Origin: T3Sed10-241 sp036796255
GTDB lineage: Bacteria > Bacteroidota > Bacteroidia > Flavobacteriales_D > Cryomorphaceae
Length of the DNA: 64,000 nucleotides
Assembly (NCBI GenBank): GCA_036796255.1
Contig: DAIRDH010000005.1
Location: 1 to 64,000, forward strand
Direction: 5' to 3'
This document shows positions 51,494 through 61,562 of this stretch, one piece after another. The notes below the pieces were generated by a model. That model searched no databases, had not been told where the DNA came from, and saw only the letters and a list, made by a program, of their open reading frames with translations. A program made the position numbers and the translations under genes. Position 1 is the first letter of the stretch. Each line of letters starts with the position of its first letter.

Positions 51494-54400
51494 GGTGAAT
51501 TATAGAAAGGTATTCCGCATTCGACTCTTGCTATGCACAATGGCGATGCTTTTGGTTGCCGGGTCTATGCGGGCTGAGGTATTCTACTGGCAGGGCAAGA
51601 GCCTTAACTGGCATGACCTGAACAATTGGAACATGGAAACAGGTCCTGCCCATCGCCTTCCTGATATCAACGACATTGTAATTCTATCCGCTTCTGCAAG
51701 AGAAACTGAACTGCGCCTCACTAAAGATGCCGCAGTTTCAGCGCTTATTGCCACCGATGATCGTGCATACCGCATTTCTGCCACCTCAAATGTTATCCTC
51801 ACAGTCACAAGGCATCTCAACCTCAATCAAAATGTGGAGCTCAGTGACAAAATTTCGCTGGTACTTGGCGCTGCTGGTGTGGCCAGCGGAACATTCGCGT
51901 GCTCGCCTGCGGTGGCCAAAAGATTGACTTACCATTCCCCAGAAACGGAAAGGATTTTTGCCTCTACGGCATCACTGGCCGGAGGGAGGGCATCTTGCGC
52001 TTCCTTCACGATAGTACCGGAAATTGTCAACCCAACGTGCAACGGCGACGATGATGGCGTAGCGGGTGTTGAGGTTCCAGCCGATGGCACCGGCCCTTTT
52101 ACCTATCAATGGGTAGGTGGTCCTTCCACCCGTTTGTGGACTGGAGTAGGTGCGGGAACCTATACAGTAATTGTGATAGATGTAGGCCAGGGAGGCCTTC
52201 CTTGTAGCGCCGATATATTTATCAATGAACCCGGTCCACTCACGGTATTTTCCATGAATGGAACTCCACCCTTTTGCGCCGGTGAATGCAACGGTGCTGC
52301 CACACCCATCATCATCGGTGGCAATGGTGGCTACAACTTGAGTTATTCCAGTGGCGAAACGGGACCAACGGCTTCAGCACTTTGTGCAACCTTCACCTTG
52401 AATGTTGTCGATCAGGCAGGTTGTGCTTTTAGTACTGATTTTACCTTCCCTAACGCACCCGATCCTATTCAGGTTGATGCCGATATCGATGGGATAACAT
52501 GCACTGATGAAACTGATGCTGCAATTTCGCTGACCACCAGCGGTGGTGTTGCGCCATATTCTTTCAGCTGGACCGGACCTTCAGGGTTCAGTTCTACAGA
52601 TTCTGATATTTCCGGACTTGCTGCTGGTGCGTATGAACTCACTGTTGAGGATGACAATGCCTGTGAGTTTACGACATCATATGTTATTGTCAATCCATCA
52701 GATATCAGCGTGGTGCCCACCATTGTGAACAATATTTGCCCTGACGAGAGCGAAGGAATTATCAATCTTGACGTGATGGGTGGTACGGGTGCCTATACTT
52801 TTTCATGGTCGGGCCCGGATGGATTTACCAGCGATGCCCAAAATATCAATGGATTGCCTCAGGGCAGCTACGCCCTCAGCCTCACAGATGCAAATGGCTG
52901 TCTGTTTGAAGATACCTATGAAATCGTAGCCCCGGCTTCCATTGTTGTTTCCGCATCAGTGAACGATGTGCTCTGTTTTGGCGCTTCTACAGGAAGTATC
53001 GATGGTTCAGCCACAGGTGGTTCAGGCGCTTTCACATTCGCGTGGACTGGCCCCGATGGATTTAGCGCTACAACATCATCGATTGCCAATTTGCCGATAG
53101 GCGAATACACCCTCGAAGTTACTGATGCCAATGGCTGTATTGGTGTTGAAGTTTTTGAAATTGCCCAATCCGAACTCCTTACGGCTGACCTGAGTGCCAG
53201 TCCGGTAAGCTGTGTTGGAAACGGAGATGGCAGCGTTGCGACCCTGCCAGGTGGTGGTGTGGCGCCTTACGCTTTCAGCTGGGCCGGCCCTGGAGGATTT
53301 ACTTCAGTCGATCAGGATTTGAGCAATCTCGAGCCTGGCACCTACACTTTGACCCTCACTGATGCCAACAACTGTGTGACCAATGAGGCAACTGAAGTCT
53401 TAGATGCGACACCGATCGTGGTGAGCGGAACCGTAACGAATACAACCTGCGCAACTGGCAATACGGGAGCCATCAGCATAGAAGTGGCGGGTGGTGATGA
53501 GCCCTTTACCTATGCATGGAATGGCCCTGCGGGCTTCAGCTCAGGCGATCAAAACATTTCATCGCTTGCCGCCGGCGCTTACTCAGTGATTGTAACTGAC
53601 AGTCAGGGATGCACAGGTACGGCCAATTTTACGGTAAGTTCACCTGCCGCTCTGACCGCCACCTTTGTAACAACGCCAGTGGCTTGTTTTGGAGGAAATA
53701 CAGGAGCGATCAATACGACGCCAGCTGGCGGATTGGCTCCTTACACTTATGTGTGGCTCGGCCCGGGAGGTTTTTTCTCTACCAGCCAAAATATCAGTGG
53801 GCTCCTTGGAGGTACCTATACTCTTCAACTCACCGACGCCAACGGCTGCTTTGCCTTTATTGATGCCATTGTACCACAACAGCCACAGATTACAATCTCA
53901 AGGGTAATCACCAACGTGACCTGTTTTGGCGGAAGCAATGGAGCGATCAACATCACCGCAGGTGGTGGAACACCGGGATATACATTTTCATGGACTGGTC
54001 CCAACGGCTTTGCAGCAACTACAGAAGATATCAGCGGAATCCAGGCAGGTTCGTATGTGGTGGTGGTGACGGATGGCAACGGCTGCACAGGAACAAGGAC
54101 ATACAATGTTACCCAGCCTGCGGCCATCACCTTTAATGGAAATATTACCAATGTGGTGTGTGCCGGCGATGATGACGGCTCAATTGCAACAAGCATTGCT
54201 ACAGGTGCAGGACCATTTACATTTTCATGGACTGGACCAAACGGTTTTGTTGCCACAGGAGCGAACATTTCAGATTTGCAAGCCGGTGTTTACACGATTA
54301 CAGCAACCAATACCCTGGGCTGCACAGGCAGCAGCGAGTTTGAAGTAGAAGAAGCTCCAGCCATTACAGTTGATGCTGTGATTCAGGGAATAACTTGTTT

Positions 54401-57400
54401 TGGCGAAAGCAACGGCAGCATTTCAATTGCAGTAACTGGAGGCCAGGAGCCTTACGTGATTGACTGGGCAGGTCCGGATGGATTTACCTCTGACCAGCTC
54501 AGCCTTACCAACCTTGAAGCGGGCGAATATATCCTGGAAATTACAGACGACTTCGGTTGTGAAGTGGCGTTTACTTATCAGATTACAAGCCCTGCCGAAC
54601 TTACACTGGATGTGCTTGCTACAGACATATCGTGTTTTAACTTGAATGATGGCACGGCCAGCATTACTGCAAATGGTGGCACGCTGCCTTATACCATTGA
54701 ATGGACAGGTCCTGAAGGTTTTACTTCAACTGACGAAGACCTTACATCGCTATCAGAGGGAAGCTACAGCATTTTAATTACGGATGCCAATGGATGCAGC
54801 GTTTCTGATAGCGTTGAGGTTATGAATCCTACAGCGCTCAGCATTGTTTTGAACGCCACCGAGCCATCATGCCTTGCAGACGATGGACAGCTCGAAGTGC
54901 TAGCAAGTGGAGGGACCGTGGCTGCTGACTACACTTATGAATGGACCACTTCAGGTGGACTTGTAATTGGAAGCGATCCAATTCTTGAAAACCTCGCCCC
55001 TGGCACCTATACGATTACCGTAAGTGATGACAATGGTTGCGAGGCTAGCCAAACATTCGAACTCTTTAGAGAAAGCATCAACTTAACGGCTGCAGTGAGC
55101 AACGCCCTTTGTGCCGATTCGGCAAGTGGCAGCATTGTAGTAAATGCTTCGAGTGGAACGCCACCTTTCAGCTTCTCATGGTCTGGCCCAGATGGATTTA
55201 CCTCAACTGATTCGAGCATCAGCGGCCTTCTCGCAGGTGCTTACAGCCTTCAGGCAAGCGACGCTGCTGGCTGCGTGGTCAATGAAGTGTACGATGTAGG
55301 TGAGCCAGCGCCCATAGTAATCGACGCCACCCTGGTGCCCGAAAGTTGCCCGGGAGCAGCCAACGGTCAAATAAGCCTTGGCTTGACAGGAGGCACGCCG
55401 GGATTTCTGTATACATGGACCGGTCCGGACGGCTTTACAGCTGCGACTGCAAATATTTCCAATCTCACAGCTGGCATGTATGAAGTGACTGCCACCGACG
55501 TAAACGCTTGTGAGGCAAGTGCTGTGTACACTTTGGATATCGACAGCGAAATTGGTTTTGTGTTCAGTACTACCGATCCTGATTGCTTCGGCGAATCTAC
55601 TGGTAGCATTTCTACCGAAGTTGTAGGCGGGCAAGCACCTTTTACCTACAGTTGGGTGGGTCCGGAAGGATTCACCGCATCGACCGAAGATTTGTTTTCA
55701 CTGCCAGCAGGCGAATATACCCTGAGCCTAACAGATGCCGCGGGTTGCGAAGCCTCTGAAATGGTTACCTTGACAGATCCGGCACTGTTGGAAGTTACGG
55801 CAGTTGTTACAAATTCTACTTGCCTTGAGGCAAATGGTTCAGCAGTCGCTACAGCTACCGGCGGCACCGGAGCAATCACCTATGAATGGACCAACCTCTT
55901 TGGCGGAAGCCTTGGAAGCGACCCGACCCTGAGCAACGTCTTTGCAGCAGTGTACATCATCACCGTTACCGATGAGAATGGCTGCACAGCCAGTGATGTG
56001 ATCACCATTTCAGATGCGAATGGATCTGTAAGTGGCATCGTCACTCCGATATCCTGCTTCGGCGCAAGCGATGGTGCCATCGACATTACAGTTGAGGATG
56101 GTGAAGCCCCATTTGTGTATGACTGGAGCGATGAAACCGGATTTTTTGCCAATACCCAAAATGTCAGCGGCCTTGCGGCTGGCGAGTACGCCGTAACCGT
56201 TACAGATGTAAACGGCTGTGCGTACTCTGCGACTTTCGAGCTCAATGATCCTGCCTCCATTCAGGCCACTGCCGAAATTGACCTTGTAGGTTGCGCAGGC
56301 AGCGATGGTGCTATCACATTGACCATCACAGGTGGAGAGGCTGAATACACGGTTGAGTGGACAGGTCCCAACGGATTTACCGGAACAGGCCTCAACATTG
56401 CGGACTTAGAGCCGGGAACCTACGAATACAGCATTGTAGATGCCGCCCTTTGCACAGGCTCAGGAAGTATCGAGCTTGAACTATCACCGGATATTATGGT
56501 GATGGAAGACCTTGTATCGCCCATTTGCGGAAGCGAAAGCGATGGAAGCATTGAACTTGAAGTAAGCGGAGGCACTGCACCATACAGTTTTGCGTGGACG
56601 GGACCGAATGACTTCAGCGCCGATACCCAAAATATTTCTGGCCTGGCTGGTGGAACTTACAATGTCACCGTAACCGATGTAAGTGGCTGCGAGGTGGATT
56701 TTGAATTTGTACTTACTCAGCCGGAACTACTGCAAATAGACATTGCAGTGACCCAGCCTGACTGCGGTGAGAGCAATGGTGCTTTGCTGGCCACAATTAC
56801 CGGTGGTGTGGAAGGAACGGGATACTGGATCAACTGGACAGATGCTCTGGGCAACAGCCTCGGAGGAGCCAATCCACTTGAAAATCTGGCTCCTGGTTCT
56901 TACAGCCTCACAGCGATTGACGACAATGGTTGTGAAGCGGATACCACCTTGAACCTGTCTAATCCTGGCATTGATGTAGAAGCTGTTGTGACGGGTGTGA
57001 CATGTGCCGATGTGAATAATGGCAGCATATTGCTCAGCATTACTTCTGAAAATCCACCTTTCGACGTGCTTTGGGAGGGCCCGGCTGGATTTACGGCAAG
57101 CACGAACGATATTTCAGATCTCGAGCCCGGTGTGTACACATACACTGTGACAGCGGCTGATGGCTGTTCGGCCTCTGCCAGCGTCGAGGTAGATGATGCG
57201 CAAGCACTTGGTGTGGGCGTGGATGTGACAGCAGCTTGTTTTGGCGAAAGCAATGGAAGCATCAGCCTTGAATTGTTCAATGCACAAGGCGAAGTCAGCA
57301 TCACCTGGACTGACGGTACTGATATCATTGGCACCGGACTTGCGCTTGCCGACCTGGCAGCAGGCACCTACACTTACGAAGTAACGGATGCCAGCGCCTG

Positions 57401-59147
57401 CGTGGTAAGCGGCGATGTAGAAGTGCTGCAGAATCCCGAAATAATTGCCACTTTGAGCTCAGTAAGTCCCTCATGCTTTGGTTCAGACAATGGCTCTGCT
57501 CAGGTTGAAATAACGGGAGGCGTTGCACCTTACACCCTAAACTGGGAAGGACCCGAGGGCTTTAGCTCAAGTGATACCGACCTCAGCAACCTGATAGCGG
57601 GTCTGTACACCCTTAGCATTGAAGATGCGTCGGGTTGCGAAATCACTGCCGGGTTGACACTGACACAGCCGGACAGTTTACAAGCGATCGTTGAGATTGA
57701 TCTCCCAGATTGTGACGACTTGAACGGCCCTTCCGACATTGCCCTTACGGCAAATGGAGGAACTGATCCCTATGAGATCTTGTGGACAGGCCCCTCTGGA
57801 TTTACCTCCACTGACTTTAGTCTTTCGGACGTGCTGCCGGGTATTTACGAATACCTGATTACAGACGCCCAGGGCTGCCAAAGCGCTGGTGAGGTCGAGG
57901 TTCCCACGCGAGAAGCACTTGATGTCGACGCCACTTTGCAAAACATATCTTGTAATGGAGTGGCCGATGGCGCCATAGGTATCGAGATCATTGGTGGCCT
58001 GGGCACTGTGGGTATCGACTGGCTTGGGCCAAATGACTTCTTCTCCAACCAGGCTTCAATCGACAATTTGCAAGCAGGAGTGTACACGCTCATATTGGAA
58101 GACAGCGTGGGCTGCGGCTTCACGACCACCTTTGAGTTGACACAGCCCGGCAGGCTCTCCGTAAGCGCCGAGGTGAGCGATGCCAGTTGCAATACTTCCC
58201 TTGACGGCAGCGCAAGTGTGGGCATCACGGGAGGTACCGCCCCTTATGAAACCATCTGGACAGGTTCGGACGGTAGCACCTTTACGGGAAATGCAATCAC
58301 AGACCTCCCACCAGGAACCTACGCAGCCCTGATCACAGATGCGAATGGCTGCACGGATGAAGCCGAAGTTGAAGTGGACTTCACCCTCGAAATTTCTGCA
58401 AATGCCGGCGATGATATCTCCATTTGTGCCTCTGACCTGCCGACCACCATCACCGGGATCTCTGAGGGAGGTGACCTCAACTACTGGCTTGATTTGGATG
58501 GCGACACCCTGGCAGTCGAAAATACTTACATGATTTCTCAATTTGCACCCGGGAGCTACACGTTCGTTTTTGGTGTAAGCAACGGCTTATGCAATGCCAG
58601 CGATACCGTCATTGTTGATGTGTTGATCGGTCCATCGGTTGATGCAGGTCCTGATTTGGAAGTTTTTGCCGAGCAGGTATTTACCCTTGGCGGTAGCCCA
58701 ACCGCGCAAGATGCGGAGAGCTTCGCTTGGTCGCCATCTGCAGAGGGTAATTTTGATGTGACTGCGGCCAATCCAAGCGGATTTCTTTTGGAAACCACAC
58801 AATTTAGCGTGACCGTAACGGATGCGGATGGGTGCCAGGCCAGCGACACAGTACAAGTGAACATACTCCCTGCGGTGACCATTACTTCTGGATTTACGCC
58901 CAACAATGACGGAGTTAACGACACATGGATCATTGACAATATCGAACTGTTTCCCAACAGTCTCGTAAGCGTATTCAACCGTTGGGGTACGCTCATTTAC
59001 CAGCAGCGGGCATACAACATGGGCAATGCATGGGATGGAACCTATGAGGGTTCATTGGTGCCTGTGGGAACTTATTACTACGCCATTGAGCTCAATGACG
59101 ACAGATTCCCTGAACCTTTTACCGGACCTATAACACTATACCGTTGA
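51486..59147 (+). CDS. Giant SprB-like repeat adhesin, type IX secreted
   Basis: 2553 residues from the ATG at 51486, giving a signal peptide (IRLLLCTMAMLLVAGSMRA); an in-frame TTG at 51462 is less likely. Residues 27-170 form an N-terminal domain of the FYWQGKSLNWHDLNNW type. Two divergent repeats are followed by about 25 SprB-type repeats (about 330-2300, 79 residues each) with the pattern CFGxxxGSI, PYTFSWTGPxGF, ISxLxAGxYTLxVTDxxGC. Two Ig/PKD-like modules follow, then the sorting domain (about 2465-2553: SGFTPNNDGVNDTWII, SVFNRWGTLIYQQ). It is comparable in design to the mobile gliding adhesin SprB. Followed by an overlapping PorP/SprF gene. Confidence 0.93.
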   Translation: MTKVNYRKVFRIRLLLCTMAMLLVAGSMRAEVFYWQGKSLNWHDLNNWNMETGPAHRLPDINDIVILSASARETELRLTKDAAVSALIATDDRAYRISATSNVILTVTRHLNLNQNVELSDKISLVLGAAGVASGTFACSPAVAKRLTYHSPETERIFASTASLAGGRASCASFTIVPEIVNPTCNGDDDGVAGVEVPADGTGPFTYQWVGGPSTRLWTGVGAGTYTVIVIDVGQGGLPCSADIFINEPGPLTVFSMNGTPPFCAGECNGAATPIIIGGNGGYNLSYSSGETGPTASALCATFTLNVVDQAGCAFSTDFTFPNAPDPIQVDADIDGITCTDETDAAISLTTSGGVAPYSFSWTGPSGFSSTDSDISGLAAGAYELTVEDDNACEFTTSYVIVNPSDISVVPTIVNNICPDESEGIINLDVMGGTGAYTFSWSGPDGFTSDAQNINGLPQGSYALSLTDANGCLFEDTYEIVAPASIVVSASVNDVLCFGASTGSIDGSATGGSGAFTFAWTGPDGFSATTSSIANLPIGEYTLEVTDANGCIGVEVFEIAQSELLTADLSASPVSCVGNGDGSVATLPGGGVAPYAFSWAGPGGFTSVDQDLSNLEPGTYTLTLTDANNCVTNEATEVLDATPIVVSGTVTNTTCATGNTGAISIEVAGGDEPFTYAWNGPAGFSSGDQNISSLAAGAYSVIVTDSQGCTGTANFTVSSPAALTATFVTTPVACFGGNTGAINTTPAGGLAPYTYVWLGPGGFFSTSQNISGLLGGTYTLQLTDANGCFAFIDAIVPQQPQITISRVITNVTCFGGSNGAINITAGGGTPGYTFSWTGPNGFAATTEDISGIQAGSYVVVVTDGNGCTGTRTYNVTQPAAITFNGNITNVVCAGDDDGSIATSIATGAGPFTFSWTGPNGFVATGANISDLQAGVYTITATNTLGCTGSSEFEVEEAPAITVDAVIQGITCFGESNGSISIAVTGGQEPYVIDWAGPDGFTSDQLSLTNLEAGEYILEITDDFGCEVAFTYQITSPAELTLDVLATDISCFNLNDGTASITANGGTLPYTIEWTGPEGFTSTDEDLTSLSEGSYSILITDANGCSVSDSVEVMNPTALSIVLNATEPSCLADDGQLEVLASGGTVAADYTYEWTTSGGLVIGSDPILENLAPGTYTITVSDDNGCEASQTFELFRESINLTAAVSNALCADSASGSIVVNASSGTPPFSFSWSGPDGFTSTDSSISGLLAGAYSLQASDAAGCVVNEVYDVGEPAPIVIDATLVPESCPGAANGQISLGLTGGTPGFLYTWTGPDGFTAATANISNLTAGMYEVTATDVNACEASAVYTLDIDSEIGFVFSTTDPDCFGESTGSISTEVVGGQAPFTYSWVGPEGFTASTEDLFSLPAGEYTLSLTDAAGCEASEMVTLTDPALLEVTAVVTNSTCLEANGSAVATATGGTGAITYEWTNLFGGSLGSDPTLSNVFAAVYIITVTDENGCTASDVITISDANGSVSGIVTPISCFGASDGAIDITVEDGEAPFVYDWSDETGFFANTQNVSGLAAGEYAVTVTDVNGCAYSATFELNDPASIQATAEIDLVGCAGSDGAITLTITGGEAEYTVEWTGPNGFTGTGLNIADLEPGTYEYSIVDAALCTGSGSIELELSPDIMVMEDLVSPICGSESDGSIELEVSGGTAPYSFAWTGPNDFSADTQNISGLAGGTYNVTVTDVSGCEVDFEFVLTQPELLQIDIAVTQPDCGESNGALLATITGGVEGTGYWINWTDALGNSLGGANPLENLAPGSYSLTAIDDNGCEADTTLNLSNPGIDVEAVVTGVTCADVNNGSILLSITSENPPFDVLWEGPAGFTASTNDISDLEPGVYTYTVTAADGCSASASVEVDDAQALGVGVDVTAACFGESNGSISLELFNAQGEVSITWTDGTDIIGTGLALADLAAGTYTYEVTDASACVVSGDVEVLQNPEIIATLSSVSPSCFGSDNGSAQVEITGGVAPYTLNWEGPEGFSSSDTDLSNLIAGLYTLSIEDASGCEITAGLTLTQPDSLQAIVEIDLPDCDDLNGPSDIALTANGGTDPYEILWTGPSGFTSTDFSLSDVLPGIYEYLITDAQGCQSAGEVEVPTREALDVDATLQNISCNGVADGAIGIEIIGGLGTVGIDWLGPNDFFSNQASIDNLQAGVYTLILEDSVGCGFTTTFELTQPGRLSVSAEVSDASCNTSLDGSASVGITGGTAPYETIWTGSDGSTFTGNAITDLPPGTYAALITDANGCTDEAEVEVDFTLEISANAGDDISICASDLPTTITGISEGGDLNYWLDLDGDTLAVENTYMISQFAPGSYTFVFGVSNGLCNASDTVIVDVLIGPSVDAGPDLEVFAEQVFTLGGSPTAQDAESFAWSPSAEGNFDVTAANPSGFLLETTQFSVTVTDADGCQASDTVQVNILPAVTITSGFTPNNDGVNDTWIIDNIELFPNSLVSVFNRWGTLIYQQRAYNMGNAWDGTYEGSLVPVGTYYYAIELNDDRFPEPFTGPITLYR

Positions 59148-60055
59148 TGGCACGTATCTACACCCTTCTTTGTGCGTTGTTGTTGCTTGCCCCATTGGCG
59201 CGTGCGCAGCAGCTTCCGCAGTTTTCTCAGTACCGCTTCGTAGGTCTTGCATTCAATCCTGCTTTTGCAGGCAGTGATGAGTACTTCAATGCGATGGCCA
59301 TTCACCGCTCGCAGTGGACTGGAATCAACGATGCGCCGCGTACTTACCTCATGGGCCTGCACGCCCCATCGGCCTCCGGCAAGATGGGATTTGGCGGAAC
59401 TTTGTTTACCGATGCCGTAGGGCCCACCAGAAGGGCTGGCGTGCAAGGCAATTATGCCTACCACCTTCAGACGTCCGAGACCACCAAGTTATCGTTTGGA
59501 TTGGCCTTCGGCTTCACCCAATTTTCAATTGACGGTTCGCAAATTACACTGCGCGAGCAAGGCGACATGGCCGCCATTCCGGGTATGCAGCAGGAATTCG
59601 TTCCCGATGCGAGCTTTGGAGCACTTTGGTACAGCGAGAAGTGGCATGTTGGCCTTTCGGCAAATCAGATATTTAACAACCGTCTCGATTTCTTTCCCGG
59701 CGACCGCGAAGGACGGATGGCAGTGCATTATTTCCTGACAGGAGCGTACAAATTCGACATCAGTCCGGAATTTCAGGTGGAGCCGGGAGTGCTCGTGAAG
59801 TATGTAAGCCCTGTGCCTGCGATGGTTGATGTTACCGCACGATTTATATACAAAGGAAACATTTGGCTGGGAGGTGCGTATCGGTCTAACGATGCCGCAA
59901 CAGTTTTTGCAGGCTACAACATTATGGACTACCTCACTTTGGGCTACGCATTCGATATTTCAACATCTTCTATCAGGCACTACGCTGAAGGAACACACGA
60001 GATTTTGATTTCAGTGCGCTTCAAAAACAACCAAACCAACACTCCACAGGACTAA
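59144..60055 (+). CDS. PorP/SprF family outer-membrane protein (2)
   Basis: 303 residues, signal peptide (LLCALLLLAPLARAQ), then QLPQFSQYRFVGLAFNPAFAG, HRSQWTGINDAPRTY and C-terminal YAEGTHEILISVRF. ATGG start overlapping the adhesin stop by 4 bp (TTGATGG). The adhesin is therefore sandwiched between two members of the same barrel family. Confidence 0.93.
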   Translation: MMARIYTLLCALLLLAPLARAQQLPQFSQYRFVGLAFNPAFAGSDEYFNAMAIHRSQWTGINDAPRTYLMGLHAPSASGKMGFGGTLFTDAVGPTRRAGVQGNYAYHLQTSETTKLSFGLAFGFTQFSIDGSQITLREQGDMAAIPGMQQEFVPDASFGALWYSEKWHVGLSANQIFNNRLDFFPGDREGRMAVHYFLTGAYKFDISPEFQVEPGVLVKYVSPVPAMVDVTARFIYKGNIWLGGAYRSNDAATVFAGYNIMDYLTLGYAFDISTSSIRHYAEGTHEILISVRFKNNQTNTPQD

Positions 60056-60066
60056 GCTTCGCCACA

Positions 60067-60474
60067 ATGAACAACCACAAACAACAAAGCGCTCAACTGT
60101 TTGCCGGAAGGTATGACGCAGTGAACTCTGAGGCAAGAGCGAATGCGGGTTTGTTTGAGAATTTTGATCAGCCAGTGAATAGTGAGTCAGGGATAGACTA
60201 CACTTCATATCATTGCCGCTTGCCATTTTCAGACGAAGGACACAACAATCCGGATGCAATTGGCAAACTGTTCGTTTATCCTGATAAATTTGTTGATTTG
60301 TTTGAGCTTGTAGAAATAAACGTAGCATACCGAGATACACAACTTTCTTTTGGGGAAAGCCTCAACTTTGTTCGCTTGTATCCATATACGGAAGTGAACT
60401 CAACTTTTCAAAATCCAGAATGCCCACAACCCCCGCAAGGGCGAAATATACCTAACCCCGTTAGTAACCTTTAA
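60067..60474 (+). CDS. Doubtful open reading frame between PorP/SprF genes
   Basis: 135 codons, no signal peptide, no recognised domain, no similarity to its neighbours. A comparable frame exists on the other strand (60340-60011). It may be a non-coding spacer that happens to be open; the flanking genes are both full length. The 427-bp interval has no other feature I can identify. Confidence 0.25.
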   Translation: MNNHKQQSAQLFAGRYDAVNSEARANAGLFENFDQPVNSESGIDYTSYHCRLPFSDEGHNNPDAIGKLFVYPDKFVDLFELVEINVAYRDTQLSFGESLNFVRLYPYTEVNSTFQNPECPQPPQGRNIPNPVSNL

Positions 60475-60482
60475 ACAAGAGT

Positions 60483-61433
60483 ATGATGAACTTTAGCAAA
60501 TCAATACGTTACTCGCTGCTTGGACTGTCATTGCTGATGGTTGGTGCGAGTTATGCCCAGCAATCATCGCTGTACACCATGTACATGTGGAATCAGCTGA
60601 TTATCAATCCGGCCTATGCAGGGTCGCGCGATGCTGTGGCAGCGTCGTTGGTGAGTCGTCACCAGTGGGTCGGGCTGGATGGAGCGCCGTCCACACAAGT
60701 ATTCAGCATTCATGCGCCATTGCCCAATGACAACATGGGCGTAGGTCTTACGGTTGAAAATGACCGTATCGGACCAACCAATACGACTGGGATATGGGGT
60801 GACTTCTCCTACACAATTCAAACCACTGAGAAGGCCAGGCTTTCTTTCGGACTTAGGGCAGGAGTTGCGATATTTCAGGCAAACCTGCGCGATATTGACA
60901 ACATTGATCCCAACGATCAGGCATTTACCAACAACGTTGAAAACAGCATGCTGCCCAACTTTGGTTTCGGTGCATACTACCACAGCGAACGAGGTTACTT
61001 CGGTGTAGCAGCGCCTACAGTACTTGAGCCCGAGCTCAATACCTTTACTGTGCAAAACACCGATACCCGTGGCGTAGGCAACAGGCATTACTACCTGCTC
61101 GCCGGATATGTATTCAACCTGAGCGCCGATAGCGGAGGGGTAATGTTTAAGCCATCGACCGTAGTGCGCATGGTAGCCGGAGCGCCCGTATCATTTGATG
61201 TTTCGGCCATGTTTCTGCTCAAGCAAAAATTCTGGATAGGTGGAGCTTACCGTTACCAGGACTCATTTGCTGGTATTTTGAGTATGAATATCACTGACCA
61301 CCTTCAAATTGGCTATGCCTACGATTTTGGCACGAGCCAGTTGAACAACTACCACAATGGCAGCCATGAGATCATGGTGTCATATGATTTCTTCAAACCT
61401 GATGTTAAAATTCGCAGTCCGAGATACTTCTAA
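60483..61433 (+). CDS. PorP/SprF family outer-membrane protein (3)
   Basis: 316 residues (or 315 from a second ATG immediately after). Signal peptide (YSLLGLSLLMVGASYAQ), then QSSLYTMYMWNQLIINPAYAG, SRHQWVGLDGAPSTQ and C-terminal NNYHNGSHEIMVSYDF. Lies downstream of a 427-bp gap and may have its own promoter. Closest of the three to the canonical PorP/SprF sequence. Ends before a strong terminator. Confidence 0.93.
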   Translation: MMNFSKSIRYSLLGLSLLMVGASYAQQSSLYTMYMWNQLIINPAYAGSRDAVAASLVSRHQWVGLDGAPSTQVFSIHAPLPNDNMGVGLTVENDRIGPTNTTGIWGDFSYTIQTTEKARLSFGLRAGVAIFQANLRDIDNIDPNDQAFTNNVENSMLPNFGFGAYYHSERGYFGVAAPTVLEPELNTFTVQNTDTRGVGNRHYYLLAGYVFNLSADSGGVMFKPSTVVRMVAGAPVSFDVSAMFLLKQKFWIGGAYRYQDSFAGILSMNITDHLQIGYAYDFGTSQLNNYHNGSHEIMVSYDFFKPDVKIRSPRYF

Positions 61434-61457
61434 GGTAACGAGGAACAGAGATTACAG

Positions 61458-61489
61458 AAAGCCATACACAGAAGTGTATGGCTTTTTCT
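61458..61489 (+). terminator. Intrinsic terminator of the adhesin operon
   Basis: 10-bp perfect stem AGCCATACAC / GTGTATGGCT with an AGAA tetraloop, followed by TTTTCTTT. 25 bp after the third PorP/SprF gene. Confidence 0.9.
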
Positions 61490-61527
61490 TTGCGACCGGG
61501 GTCACTGTGGGTTGCGTCGGCAATAAT

Positions 61528-61535
61528 TACCTTTG
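61528..61535 (+). promoter_or_regulatory. -7 box of the rhodanese-trxA unit
   Basis: TACCTTTG 27 nt before the ATG at 61563. The nearest TTG (61512-61514) leaves a 13-nt spacer, too short, so only the -7 element is proposed. Confidence 0.45.
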
Positions 61536-61562
61536 CAGGATATTTGATTAAAGCAAAAGCTT

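Noticed and set aside
52469..58996. Many minus-strand frames of 60-160 codons across the adhesin, some similar to one another
   Set aside because: Their mutual similarity follows from being antisense to the SprB repeats; none has coding features.
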